This document shows, in pieces, positions 1 to 64,000 of a stretch of 64,000 bases of DNA. Origin of the DNA: Ecdyonurus torrentis (lineage: Eukaryota; Arthropoda; Insecta; Ephemeroptera; Heptageniidae). The DNA lies in NCBI GenBank assembly GCA_949318235.1, contig OX439137.1, positions 7,313,872-7,377,871 of the forward strand, read 5' to 3'. Position numbers and translations under genes: made by a program. The notes under the pieces were generated by a model. It was given only the letters and a program-made list of their open reading frames with translations, made no database searches and was not told the origin of the DNA. Every line of letters starts with the position of its first letter. The stretch's first letter is position 1.

Positions 1-111
1 TTTTTGGCAACTGACCAAACTGATTTTGTATTTCTCTCAAGTCTCAACTCAAAATACGAATACGTTTGAAGTTCTGCTGATTATTATAAGTGATGATATT
101 AACGAAACGAT

Positions 112-552
112 CACTCAAAAAAATGATGCATTTACTTCAGTTATGAATCCTAACTTATTTGAGATGAACACTTTTGAGTTATTATGAAAAGCTAAAATAA
201 TGCATTTTAGAAAAATTTATCAATAGCTAATTTAACTTAAAAAAAAAACTGTCTTAAAATATATAAAATGACTGATGGTAAACACTTTTATAATGCACGT
301 GTTATTTATATGTGTATGTATTTTTTTTAATCAACATGTATATCAACTGTTTTTTTGATCAATAAAGAAACTGAAACTTAAAATAGCCTAAAATGACTAA
401 AAAAAACAGCTTATTTAGCTATTGTTAATAATTTGCTAAAATACATTATTTTAGCTGCTCATAATAACTCAAAAGTGTTTATCTCAAATAAGTTAAGATT
501 TGTAACTAAAGTAAGGCACACTTTTATTATTATTATTATTATTTTTTGAGTG
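112..552. mobile_element. MITE-like element with terminal inverted repeats
   Basis: The ends CACTCAAAAAAATGATGCAT and the reverse complement of the right end (CACTCAAAAAATAATAATAA) match. The similarity continues inward through AACTTATTTGAGAT and ACACTTTTGAGTTATTATGA. Both sides are flanked by CGAT, which fits a 4-bp target duplication. No coding capacity was seen. A shorter relative lies near 47440-47520. It occupies most of the 1-1018 region upstream of the serine protease homologue; the rest of that region is AT-rich with no recognisable feature. Confidence 0.7.
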
Positions 553-1018
553 CGATATTAAATATATAAAGATTTAAAATATGAACGATGAAAATTTAGA
601 ATATCAAATAAAAATCTAACATACAAGTTGCTTAGTTGTCACCGCAGAAAGTTATTAAAAATATAAAAATAAAATGTGATAAGATGTTGTGTTTATTTGC
701 TAAATTAATAATTGTTATACATTTGCTGATAATGAATTATTTCTAACTATTTTCCAGAGTTCTCATTTAATTTTTTTATCATTTATATGGAAGTAATATG
801 TTATGTATTGATATCATAATATAAACATTTGATAATCAAACATAGAACTAAAATGCTCATTTAAAAAAAAAAAATACATAACAAAATGAAAAAACAAACA
901 GGAAACTTGTAGCTTTTATCATTTGGCAACTCAATTTGATATCTTTTTTTTTTTTTTTTTTTTCTACATTTTTTTTTTTAAAAATACACGTTAGAAGTTG
1001 ACAGAACAGTCAAGAAAT

Positions 1019-10635
<9,617 letters not shown>

Positions 10636-10993
10636 AACTATAATATATTGTATAATTATTTAAAAAATAATAATAATATTATATCATAGTAAATGTCGTT
10701 CTTATTTTTATTATCATTTTTAATATATTTCTTTCCTTTTTTTGCTTGCCATATTGTGTTATCGTGCTATACACCAATCCCAGTCCCAGTCAAGACATGG
10801 TCTTATCGACAGGTAAGGACTTTCCAATTAATGGAAAAGCACACACGGGCCGGCCACGGCCTAACGTAAGTACACAGCCCGGCATTCACCATGACAGCCT
10901 AGAGAAACCGTGGAAACATCTAGGCAGGCTGGTCGGTGCAATCACATCAATCATGCACCTCCCGAATACTGTGCGTCGTCATGGAATGCATGT

Positions 10994-11216
10994 TGTTAAG
11001 TTGAGAGGATTATTATTCACAAAATAATACACACCAGATTTTCAGAAGATATCAGATGCTTTATTACTAACGTTTCTAGACGAACACAATTATACAGTTC
11101 TCATCATCGTACACCATCTTGCCCGTCTGCCCATAACGTTCTTCAACTCATTACACTTGCGCAATCATCTGCCTAAGTTGGCGCTACTTTTTAAATCTTT
11201 ATTAGCCAACATAACA
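10994..11216 (-). repeat. 3' LTR of the Gypsy element
   Basis: It matches the 5' LTR over 223 bp with no difference that I can see. On the minus strand it begins TGTTATGTTGGCTAATAAAG. Confidence 0.95.
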
Positions 11217-11217
11217 T

Positions 11218-11256
<39 letters not shown>
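11217..11256 (-). other. A-rich polypurine tract of the Gypsy element
   Basis: On the minus strand about 38 A residues end in ACA directly before the 3' LTR, the place of the plus-strand primer. An almost pure A-run is unusual for a polypurine tract. Confidence 0.5.
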
Positions 11257-11260
<4 letters not shown>

Positions 11261-11486
11261 GAATTATTAATACATCTTACATTACATCAGTCATTGTATT
11301 TTACTTGTTCCTCTTCTCCCTTTCAATAATGAAAAAAAAACTATTTAGCCAACATCATAAGTTACGATGTACAAAGAAAAAAAAATCATTTAATAGAAGC
11401 TATAGTAATGCTTAGCTCTAATTTCAATTCATGGGTCCAAGGAACAAATAATTTAACTCGTATATTCACATTATAGCCACAACTTA

Positions 11487-14306
11487 TCACCAGTTTAATT
11501 TAGGAGGTGGTTTAATTACCCTACCCAGCCGTGTCCTTCTGTACGTGGTTAGGTTTTGTGGACTGTGAGTTGGTTGTCTTTGCGGAAAAGTGGGTGACTG
11601 TTGTACTACAGGACTTGTATTAACATTTTCATTTTGGTTAGATCTCACAGGAGAAACTGGACTAAAATTTACTGGTTGAGGATTGTTTACATTCACAGGA
11701 GTAGAAGTCAAAGGAATAAGGTCAACTCGGTTCCGTCGAATCGTATGATTCTTGGATTGGATTAGATAGGACCTAGGACTATCAGCTGAGTTCAACACCA
11801 CTCCCTTTGACTTTATATCTTTTATCCACACGCTATCACCCGCGTTCAGTTGTGGTAATACTTTTGCTCTATGAGCCGTATCATGATACTGTTTTTGCTT
11901 CAGTCTGTTTTCCCTTTCCTTTTCACAAAATTGTTTTTTAGTAACATTAATTGTATCAGTAACTTGAGGAAGATTTGTCCTAAGAGATCTGTTAAATACA
12001 TTTTGAGCTGGACTTCTTCCTGAAGTTAAACATGTATTACGATACGCTAGTAACCCTAAATAAGGATCCTTAGAAGTAGCAAAAATATTTTTAGCTATCT
12101 TTACAGCTGATTCAGCTTTACCATTAGATTTAGGATACTTAGGGCTACTAGTGATATGATTAAAGTTATACTCCTTAGCGAATTCTTTGAATTCCCATGA
12201 CGTAAATTGTCTGCCATTATCCGACATTACATATAAAGGTAACCCATACCTTGCAAATATTATTTTTAAATAATGAATCACAGTTTTTGATTCAATATTA
12301 TCCAAAGCATACACTTCAATAAAATTAGAAAAATAATCTACACAACATAAATAGGGCTTACTATTTAAGTCAAATAAATCCACTCCGACTTTAATCCAAG
12401 GCCCAGTTGGCCAAGGTTCGGACCCGATTAATGGCTCTGTACGTGAGGGTTTATTTTTGAACATGACACATTGTGAACATTGAGCAACTATTTCCTCAAT
12501 TTTCTGGCTTATTCCCAGCCACCATACACTGTTTTTTGCTCTACGCAAACATTTCACGACCCCCATATGCCCTTCATGAATCTGGTTAAGTACCAAATTC
12601 TGATCCACCTGGGGAATTACTTTTCTATTATTAAACATTAATAACCCCCCTTGAATGCTAAATTCCTTTTGAAATTTAAAGTATGGTTTTAGCTGGGAAC
12701 ACATATCTTTATTGTAAAGTGGCCATCCCTTTTCCACCAACTGAATTAGAACACTTACAATAGAATCAGCTTTCTGATTTTTAATTAACTCCAATTTCCT
12801 TTCGTCTGAAATTAACGTAGCCTTCTGAATCAAACATATCTCTGCCTCCAGTTCCTTATCTAACTGAATATCCTGCGCCTCTGGCTTGCCTACTGCTAGC
12901 CTCGAGAGGGCATCAGCTTGCACAAGATCCCTTCCGGGGATATAGTTAACTATAACCCTATATCGCATAAGACGCATCCTTAAACGCTGCAGTCTTATGG
13001 ATAAATCCTGTAACTCTTTTTTATGTATGATCGATATTAAAGGTTTGTGATCTGTAAGAATTTTAATTTCTTTGCCTATTATAAATTCTGAAAATTTCTC
13101 ACATGACCACACTATCGCTAACATCTCTTTCTCTATCTGAGCATATCTAACCTCAGTTGGGGTCATAGCTCTTGAAGCGTATGCTACCGTCCTGAACACT
13201 CTCTCGTTTTGAGACCTTTGTTCTAAGACGGCCCCCAACCCATATGAACTAGCATCGCAACTAATCCTTGTTTCAGCATTAACATCATAAAACTTTAATA
13301 TTGGAGTAGACGTCAAAATTTTTTTAATTTGTTCTAGTTCAGCTTGTTCTTCCTCTCCCCATACAACATCAGTGTCATTTTTTAACAGGCGCCTGATAGC
13401 TACAGTTTTATCAGCCAAACTTGGTATAAATTTTGTCAAGGGAACTATCAAGCCCTGTATGTGTCTGACATCTGATTTTAATTTAGGAGGTTTTATATTG
13501 TTGATGGCCTCAACTTTACTTGGATCTACTTTAATACCATCAGCAGTAATTACATGCCCTAAAAATTTTATTTCTTGCACCCCAAAAATGCATTTATCTA
13601 GATTTAGGGTTATACCTGCTGCCTGTAACCTTGCCAGAACTTCATTCACTCTCCTGTCATGTTCCTTCTTATCTGCTGCATGAATCATAATATCGTCCAT
13701 GTGGCAGATTACTCCCGGAATACCCTCAACGACACCAGCCATCATATTCTGGAACACCTCCGGGGACGAATTTAATCCCATAGGTGCCCTCCGGAAGCAG
13801 AACCTTCCTGCAGGGGTGAGAAATGTAGTTAGTAATTGTGACTCTTCATCAAGAGGCACCTGCCAGAACCCTCGGTTTGCATCAATTTTTGAAAACCACT
13901 TTGACCCATGCAACTGCGCTAGTGATTCCTCTACACTAGGCATAATTATATGCTCTCTTTTAATAGCTTCATTTAGATGAGTAAAATCTACACAAATTCT
14001 TATCCCCCCTGCTTTTTTTATCGCTATTACCATACCAGCTAACCAATCCGTGGGTTCTGACACTTTACGTATGACTTTATCTCTTTGCATTACATATAAC
14101 TCCTCCATTACTAACTTTTTTAGTTTATGTGCTACTCTTCTAGGAGTTTTAATTGCAAAGGGAACTGCATTATCTTTTAATATAATTTTATAAGTTTTAG
14201 AAACTTTACCTAATCCCTTAAATAAATTAGGATATTTTTGTTTCCACTCATTAATCTCACTTATTTCACTTAATAAGTTTAGCGCTTTCAAACAATAATA
14301 GCCCAA
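11487..14306 (-). CDS. pol: Gypsy pol: reverse transcriptase, RNase H, integrase
   Basis: An open frame of 939 codons; the coordinate start is only the first TTG after a stop, because the frame is continuous with gag. Reverse transcriptase occupies roughly residues 80-260 (FSKIDANRGFWQVPL; catalytic CHMDDIMIHA with MDD in place of the commoner YxDD). RNase H follows at about 345-470 (ISCDASSYGLGAVL, IEKEMLAIVWSCEKF, LTDHKPL). Integrase comes after 560 with an HHCC zinc-binding part (HEGHMGVVKC, CSQC) and the DDE core (VGVDLFDL, MSDNGRQFTSWEF, KSNGKAESAV). The tail is Pro/Asn-rich. It copies the element's RNA into DNA and integrates it. No frameshift was seen within pol. Confidence 0.9.
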   Translation of the reverse strand: MGYYCLKALNLLSEISEINEWKQKYPNLFKGLGKVSKTYKIILKDNAVPFAIKTPRRVAHKLKKLVMEELYVMQRDKVIRKVSEPTDWLAGMVIAIKKAGGIRICVDFTHLNEAIKREHIIMPSVEESLAQLHGSKWFSKIDANRGFWQVPLDEESQLLTTFLTPAGRFCFRRAPMGLNSSPEVFQNMMAGVVEGIPGVICHMDDIMIHAADKKEHDRRVNEVLARLQAAGITLNLDKCIFGVQEIKFLGHVITADGIKVDPSKVEAINNIKPPKLKSDVRHIQGLIVPLTKFIPSLADKTVAIRRLLKNDTDVVWGEEEQAELEQIKKILTSTPILKFYDVNAETRISCDASSYGLGAVLEQRSQNERVFRTVAYASRAMTPTEVRYAQIEKEMLAIVWSCEKFSEFIIGKEIKILTDHKPLISIIHKKELQDLSIRLQRLRMRLMRYRVIVNYIPGRDLVQADALSRLAVGKPEAQDIQLDKELEAEICLIQKATLISDERKLELIKNQKADSIVSVLIQLVEKGWPLYNKDMCSQLKPYFKFQKEFSIQGGLLMFNNRKVIPQVDQNLVLNQIHEGHMGVVKCLRRAKNSVWWLGISQKIEEIVAQCSQCVMFKNKPSRTEPLIGSEPWPTGPWIKVGVDLFDLNSKPYLCCVDYFSNFIEVYALDNIESKTVIHYLKIIFARYGLPLYVMSDNGRQFTSWEFKEFAKEYNFNHITSSPKYPKSNGKAESAVKIAKNIFATSKDPYLGLLAYRNTCLTSGRSPAQNVFNRSLRTNLPQVTDTINVTKKQFCEKERENRLKQKQYHDTAHRAKVLPQLNAGDSVWIKDIKSKGVVLNSADSPRSYLIQSKNHTIRRNRVDLIPLTSTPVNVNNPQPVNFSPVSPVRSNQNENVNTSPVVQQSPTFPQRQPTHSPQNLTTYRRTRLGRVIKPPPKLNW

Positions 14307-14411
14307 TAGGGGCTCTCTTAACTTATTTAATACATATATTTTTGTTTCACATTAAGAATTCTCAAATTTTATACACGTGTTACAATATCCTACACAAGGT
14401 ATTTCAATCTC

Positions 14412-15635
14412 TCAAGGGGCTATCAATTTTTTATCTGGAGGTTTTATATCTGACATTTTTATCCCTAATTGATCCAGGTGATTTTGTCCCACAGCCGTTA
14501 CCTCTGCACCGGTATCTGCACGGCATCTTAACACTTTACCCCCGACTTTTACCTCCACTCTCCAAGGCTCATCAGCACCAACACTCCCTAGGTAGAGCGT
14601 CTCCCCCTCTGCTTCAAGGTAAGACTCTGGCACCCCCTCAACTGCATTCATATGTGCTGCTCTTGGAGGGCCTGCTGCTCCCACCTTCCTCTTGGCTCGA
14701 CACATCATTGCCAAATGTCCATACGTCCCACAAATGTGACATCTCTTGTTTCTTGCCGGACATTTCTTGAGAACGTGCACTCCTTTACCACATCTATTAC
14801 ACAGCTCCTGAGCTGCCCTTGATGGTAAAGTATTCTGCTGACGATGATTCTCCATTGGGAATCTTCTCGGAGGGCCAGCTTGTCTGAACCCCCTATTGCC
14901 TTGGTCTCTAGCAAAGCGGCCTATGGCATCCACGTTAGCTTCCGGGAGAGATCTCATCTCGATCTGCTGTTTCTTAATGTGCTCTGACCTCTTTGCCCTA
15001 GCAACAGCAGTCTGTAGCGTTAGGTGTCTGTCCATTTGGAGACTTTCTGATAGATGTTTGTCTCTCATACCAGCCACCAACCTGTCACGTATGTTCTCTT
15101 CTTTGTTTGGCCCAAAAGCACACCTTTCAGCCAAACGATGTAGTTCAGTGACAAACGTCTCAACATCTTCCCTCTCCTGTTGATTTCTATGATAGAATAC
15201 TTGACGTTCAAAGATCACGTTACATTCTGGCCCAAATTTAGCCTTGAACTTTTCCACTACAGTTTTGTATACACCCGCTTCTTCAGTACTTAAATTAAAC
15301 TCATCAAATACTGTCTCAGCTTTCTCTCCCATCGTATAAATTAGCATATTAATCTGCTTTACTTCCGGCTTATTGATCAAGCCACTAGCATCCCTGTACC
15401 TCTCAAATCTGCGCAACCACACATCAAATTTACTGCCATCTGAAAAATCAAATGGACCTGGAGGAGGTACACTGGCATCTACATTTAGATTTACCACTTG
15501 GCCGGTTGGGCCACTGCCTCCTTCCTTCTCTTTGTCTTCTTCTTCTCCCATTGCACACCTGGGGAAGACACATAGTATTAGATATACTATCAACGTGGTC
15601 ACATATATCCAGTCATATCTTCTACATCCTCTCAT
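14412..15635 (-). CDS. gag: Gypsy gag with protease start, ended by a stop codon
   Basis: The first Met after the primer site is at 15635; an alternative Met (MGEEEDKEK) is at 15551. Between them lies a hydrophobic stretch (TTLIVYLILCVFP). The capsid part is followed by a basic region and two CCHC zinc knuckles (CNRCGKGVHVLKKC and CHICGTYGHLAMMC). The retropepsin active site is RADTGAEVTAVG. The frame stops at TGA (14412-14414), then a TAA at 14352-14354. Pol continues in the same frame after them. The stops fall inside the protease-RT linker, so the protease is cut short unless they are read through. Confidence 0.88.
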   Translation of the reverse strand: MRGCRRYDWIYVTTLIVYLILCVFPRCAMGEEEDKEKEGGSGPTGQVVNLNVDASVPPPGPFDFSDGSKFDVWLRRFERYRDASGLINKPEVKQINMLIYTMGEKAETVFDEFNLSTEEAGVYKTVVEKFKAKFGPECNVIFERQVFYHRNQQEREDVETFVTELHRLAERCAFGPNKEENIRDRLVAGMRDKHLSESLQMDRHLTLQTAVARAKRSEHIKKQQIEMRSLPEANVDAIGRFARDQGNRGFRQAGPPRRFPMENHRQQNTLPSRAAQELCNRCGKGVHVLKKCPARNKRCHICGTYGHLAMMCRAKRKVGAAGPPRAAHMNAVEGVPESYLEAEGETLYLGSVGADEPWRVEVKVGGKVLRCRADTGAEVTAVGQNHLDQLGIKMSDIKPPDKKLIAP

Positions 15636-15645
15636 TTTATAAGAT

Positions 15646-15656
15646 TTCTGACACCA
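15646..15656 (-). other. Primer binding site, tRNA-Leu-like
   Basis: TGGTGTCAGAA follows the 5' LTR directly on the minus strand. It fits the 3' end of a tRNA-Leu acceptor (…CTGACACCA) with about one mismatch. The tRNA assignment is from general knowledge of acceptor stems and is not certain. Confidence 0.6.
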
Positions 15657-15879
15657 TGTTAAGTTGAGAGGATTATTATTCACAAAATAATACACACCAG
15701 ATTTTCAGAAGATATCAGATGCTTTATTACTAACGTTTCTAGACGAACACAATTATACAGTTCTCATCATCGTACACCATCTTGCCCGTCTGCCCATAAC
15801 GTTCTTCAACTCATTACACTTGCGCAATCATCTGCCTAAGTTGGCGCTACTTTTTAAATCTTTATTAGCCAACATAACA
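15657..15879 (-). repeat. 5' LTR of the Gypsy element
   Basis: A 223-bp direct repeat of 10994-11216. Transcription of the element should start here on the minus strand. It contains AATAAAG near its start and TATTATTTTGTGAATAATAA toward its end. Confidence 0.95.
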
Positions 15880-16013
15880 CATGTAAACATGCATCGTGCA
15901 ACGTGTTGTGCTCTCACACTTCACGTACGCACCCAGCAGTGGCTCGAACCTATACTCGGTGAGGAGTACAGAGTTGCGAGCCAGCTGTCTTCACCACTCG
16001 GCCATACCAGCTC

Positions 16014-16347
16014 GAATAGACCAAAGAAAAACATAATTATTTATATCACAAAAACTTGATGGGACTTACATAACTTTAGTTTGTCTCAAAACCCAACTGT
16101 AACTCCGTAGCAGTGATCAGAAAATTTCGATTTATGCAACCCGCACAACATTTTCATACTAATTTTTGCATGTTTCTGACGTCGGAAACATGAATTTCAC
16201 GCAAACTGCATACTTTACAGTATTTTCACGCTGTCTCGTGGGGCTACATTAACATTATAGTAAAAATTGTCGACAGTTTTAAAGATCCCATTTCGTGTTT
16301 AGACATTAAAAAGCACATTTTGTTTTATGTGGTCTATATGGCTTTAA
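16014..16347. mobile_element. MITE family 1, copy 2
   Basis: A family-1 body (GGCTACATTAACATTATAG, TTCGATTTATGCAACCCGCA) ending CTATATGGCTTTAA. Its left end starts GAATAGACC directly at the SINE head, so the TTAAAG is missing. Confidence 0.7.
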
Positions 16348-16998
16348 CTCTTGTGACGATTTAATCAATGTTATTTAGAATCTTACGTAAAATTTATATG
16401 TATTTACGCGTCATTGTGAACTGGCCCGTAGTTATTGGTATGTCATTTTCAGCAGTTGCATTTTTCAAATACCCTCTATACTCAAGATTTATATAGAATA
16501 CTATATAATTGTGTCACAAGACTATTAAAAATGTAGTAATTATTAAATATATGTTGTTATAAATAATTATGTATTTTAATGTTAGCAAATGAGCTATTTT
16601 TGAAAAAAAAAAATAAAACACATTGTTTTGTTTCTATATACATAGGTTATATGGTGCTAAGAAAATAATAAAAATTACAAACTATAAAGCATATTAATAA
16701 TATAATATCTTTCATTATAATTATTTAAAGTATGAATAAATGGATATTGCATTATGCATATTAATAATTTTACTAATTAAGTAGCCAATTGCAAAACATT
16801 AATTTTTGTCTCTAATATGTTATCGATTTAAAAATTAACCATTAATGCTAATAATAAGTTTAAACATAAAATACATAAAGTATGGTTTTGTTGTCTTACT
16901 TAAAGACATATCAAATCTGAGTCACTCAGTGGAATGACATTCATATAGACATAAGTTTTCATAGACAGAGGTATAAATAAAATAAAAACAGACATGTC
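16348..16998. other. AT-rich intergenic DNA, nothing recognised
   Basis: No gene, RNA or clear repeat is visible between the family-1 MITE and the next Tc1-like MITE. I also looked on the minus strand for a kinase or phosphatase domain that could extend the receptor gene and saw none. Confidence 0.5.
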
Positions 16999-17150
16999 TA
17001 CAGTCCGCTCCACCTAAGGATGTTTGCGATTAATCGAAATCGAGCTAGGAGCCAATATAGACGCTCAAGGAATCAAGTATGTTAGGAGGTAGGGTAATGT
17101 TAACTAAATGGAGAGTTTTTTGGTCGCATCCCTAGGTAGCGCGGACTGTA
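16999..17150. mobile_element. Tc1/mariner-like MITE (family 13), copy 1
   Basis: TACAGTCCGCTCCACCTAAG on the left and the inverted CCTAGGTAGCGCGGACTGTA on the right, with TA at both ends. It is related to the nested pair at 27319-27660. Confidence 0.7.
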
Positions 17151-17187
17151 GCAAAGGAAGAGCAATAAATTTGATTGCATAACAATC

Positions 17188-17313
17188 TTTATGGCCAAAA
17201 GTTCCCGAACGATTTGCATAGGTAACCCACAACCACACTTTGCTATCTTTATGAGAAAACGCAGTGGCCGCCACTGCCCCGTTCGGGAATTTTTGGTAAG
17301 AGCTGTTCAGTAC
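17188..17313. mobile_element. Tc1/mariner-like MITE (family 6), copy 2
   Basis: ATGGCCAAAAGTTCCCGAAC at the left, CCGTTCGGGAATTTTTGG at the right, core CACAACCACACTTTGCTATC. The terminal bases are degraded. Confidence 0.6.
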
Positions 17314-17477
17314 AAGAACTTTTGGCCCGCAGAGGTGTACAATACAGTACAACCGTGATATTTATATATGTGATGAAATAAATTACATAGTATGCAAATA
17401 TAATAATACAGTATTATGCTCTGTATAAAAATAATTACGTATAGATTTCAAATAAGAAGAGCTGTGTTTTCCATGTC

Positions 17478-17481
<4 letters not shown>

Positions 17482-17555
<74 letters not shown>
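17482..17555. repeat. (TA)n microsatellite
   Basis: A pure TA run between two MITEs. The open frame through it is an artefact. Confidence 0.95.
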
Positions 17556-17560
<5 letters not shown>

Positions 17561-17664
17561 AAATAAATATTGAAAAATAGGGCTTAGGAATATTTCATTT
17601 TTAACATGTAACACATTCCTCATTTTCTTTGAAAATAAAATCAAAACATTGAAAATGTTTTACC

Positions 17665-18122
17665 AATGAGGAAGGTGAATTGAAATTTTTTTGTTGAGTT
17701 TATGATATTCTTGGAAAGAGCTTTAAAAAATTTTGAGGCGCTATTTTTTCTTAGGACGATTAGAGCATGCGAAGTATTTTTAATTAATTTTTGAAAATCG
17801 ACCTAAAAAGACTCTGACGTCATCATTCCACTTTTTTCTCGGCAAATACTAATCGTTTGAGGTTCAGTAACCAGTTTAATGAAATCAGCTCGTTCTCAGG
17901 ATTTCAAAAAACTGGCTACTGAACCGTCTACGGTCAATACTTTCCGAAATAAATGCCCGATTGATGACGTCAGAGTCTTTTTAGGACGATTTTCAAAAAT
18001 TATTTAAAAATACTTCCCATGCTCCAATCGTTTTAAGAAAAAATAACGCCTCAAAATTTTTTAACGCTCTTTTCAAAAATGTCATAAAAAGTTGGGGTTA
18101 AAAAAATTCACCTTCCTCATTA
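17665..18122. mobile_element. Palindromic MITE (family 8), copy 1
   Basis: AATGAGGAAGGTGAATT at the left mirrors AATTCACCTTCCTCATT at the right. Inner arms also pair (GACGATTAGAGCATGCGAAG against CTTCCCATGCTCCAATCG). TGACGTCA appears in both halves. A second copy lies at 30231-30707. Confidence 0.8.
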
Positions 18123-18512
18123 TTGAAATGTGTTTTTAGCAATTAATATATAATTAAAATTTTATTAAATATTTTAAGAATATGTTCCTTTAATAACATG
18201 AATTATAACGATTCAAACTATTATAAAATATATTGTATTCCTGTATAAATATTTTTGTAATCTATATGTACCAATTGGTATAATGATCCATAAATAAACT
18301 GAAACTCTGATATATTGCAAATCCATTTTTGTATCATCTTCATAGGTTTAATCAATAAATGATCGAGCTTCTTGGCTATATACATATTTAGCAATGGGTG
18401 CTGGTGGATGGTTGTCATGATTATTTTCAAGATCATCATATTTAAAATCTGAGTCTATTGTTTCTAATTCTGCATGAGCCTGATTATCTTCTCCAAGTTG
18501 TGGTTAAGGACG

Positions 18513-64000
<45,488 letters not shown>

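Larger units (their letters stand above)
10994..15879 (-). mobile_element. Full-length Ty3/Gypsy LTR retrotransposon
   Basis: Two 223-bp LTRs (10994-11216 and 15657-15879) are identical by eye and begin and end TG...CA. The target duplication CATGT lies at 10989-10993 and 15880-15884. Order on the minus strand: 5' LTR, primer binding site, gag with two zinc knuckles, aspartic protease, reverse transcriptase, RNase H, integrase, A-rich polypurine tract, 3' LTR. This domain order (integrase last) is Ty3/Gypsy; resemblance to the Mag lineage is an impression. Identical LTRs imply a recent insertion. Two stop codons interrupt the gag-pol frame. Confidence 0.93.
10741..16013 (-). mobile_element. 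tRNA-derived SINE, split by the Gypsy element
   Basis: On the minus strand the head (16013 downwards) has an A-box-like TGGCCGAGTGGTGAAGAC and a B-box-like GGTTCGAGCCACTGC, i.e. an internal RNA polymerase III promoter of tRNA type. The body runs to 15880, resumes at 10993 and ends near 10741 in an A-rich tail (AAAAAAAGGAAAG). Without the 4.9-kb insertion the SINE is about 380 bp. A second copy at 61380-61876 shows the uninterrupted join. It lies about 100 bp after the stop codon of the serine protease homologue. Confidence 0.8.

Noticed and set aside
13372..13980. Plus-strand open frames over the Gypsy pol region
   Set aside because: They are antisense shadows of the reverse transcriptase frame.
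15885..16013. A functional tRNA gene
   Set aside because: A- and B-box-like motifs are present, but no proper cloverleaf closes. The sequence continues into a repeated body found again at 61.4 kb, so it is a SINE head.
16348..18340. A kinase or phosphatase domain downstream of the receptor's membrane helix
   Set aside because: Both strands were read for the usual motifs (HCSAGVGRTG, HRDLAARN, DFG). Only MITEs and simple repeats are present.

Overview
The window is AT-rich eukaryotic DNA. It has GT-AG introns, long (TA)n tracts, many MITE-like repeats, a Ty3/Gypsy retrotransposon, tRNA-derived SINEs and LINE tails. The protein modules (signal peptide plus trypsin-like fold; EGF-like, fibronectin III, one transmembrane segment) point to an invertebrate animal. 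I cannot name the species. Exon borders were read by hand from splice sites and reading phase. The phases close without a gap in both host genes, but no transcript evidence was available.

Left third. A seven-exon plus-strand gene (1019-10635) encodes a secreted trypsin-fold protein of about 236 residues. It has lost all three catalytic residues, so it is a serine protease homologue. Its introns carry two hAT-like non-autonomous elements with 8-bp target duplications, several MITEs and microsatellites. About 100 bp after its stop lies a tRNA-derived SINE, split by a complete 4.9-kb minus-strand Gypsy element with two identical LTRs and a 5-bp target duplication. The Gypsy gag-protease and pol parts share one frame but are separated by two stop codons.

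Right two thirds. A single minus-strand gene runs from beyond the right edge to about 18.35-18.5 kb. I reconstruct 39 exons and 1890 residues inside the window. In order they encode an N-terminal region that is partly MAM-like, a Ser/Thr-rich linker, two EGF-like modules, sixteen fibronectin III domains, one transmembrane helix and a short cytoplasmic tail. The FN3 region is built hierarchically. A four-exon, two-FN3 unit occurs four times, and that block of 16 exons is itself tandemly duplicated (exons 7-22 and 23-38), introns included. The tail has a short stretch resembling the juxtamembrane region of receptor tyrosine phosphatases, but no kinase or phosphatase domain is present, and two in-frame stops (or a short intron covering them) interrupt it.

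Introns and intergenic DNA are packed with palindromic MITE families. Several unrelated families carry the octamer TGACGTCA. The most striking structure is a 512-bp hairpin with two perfect 245-bp arms (43814-44325).
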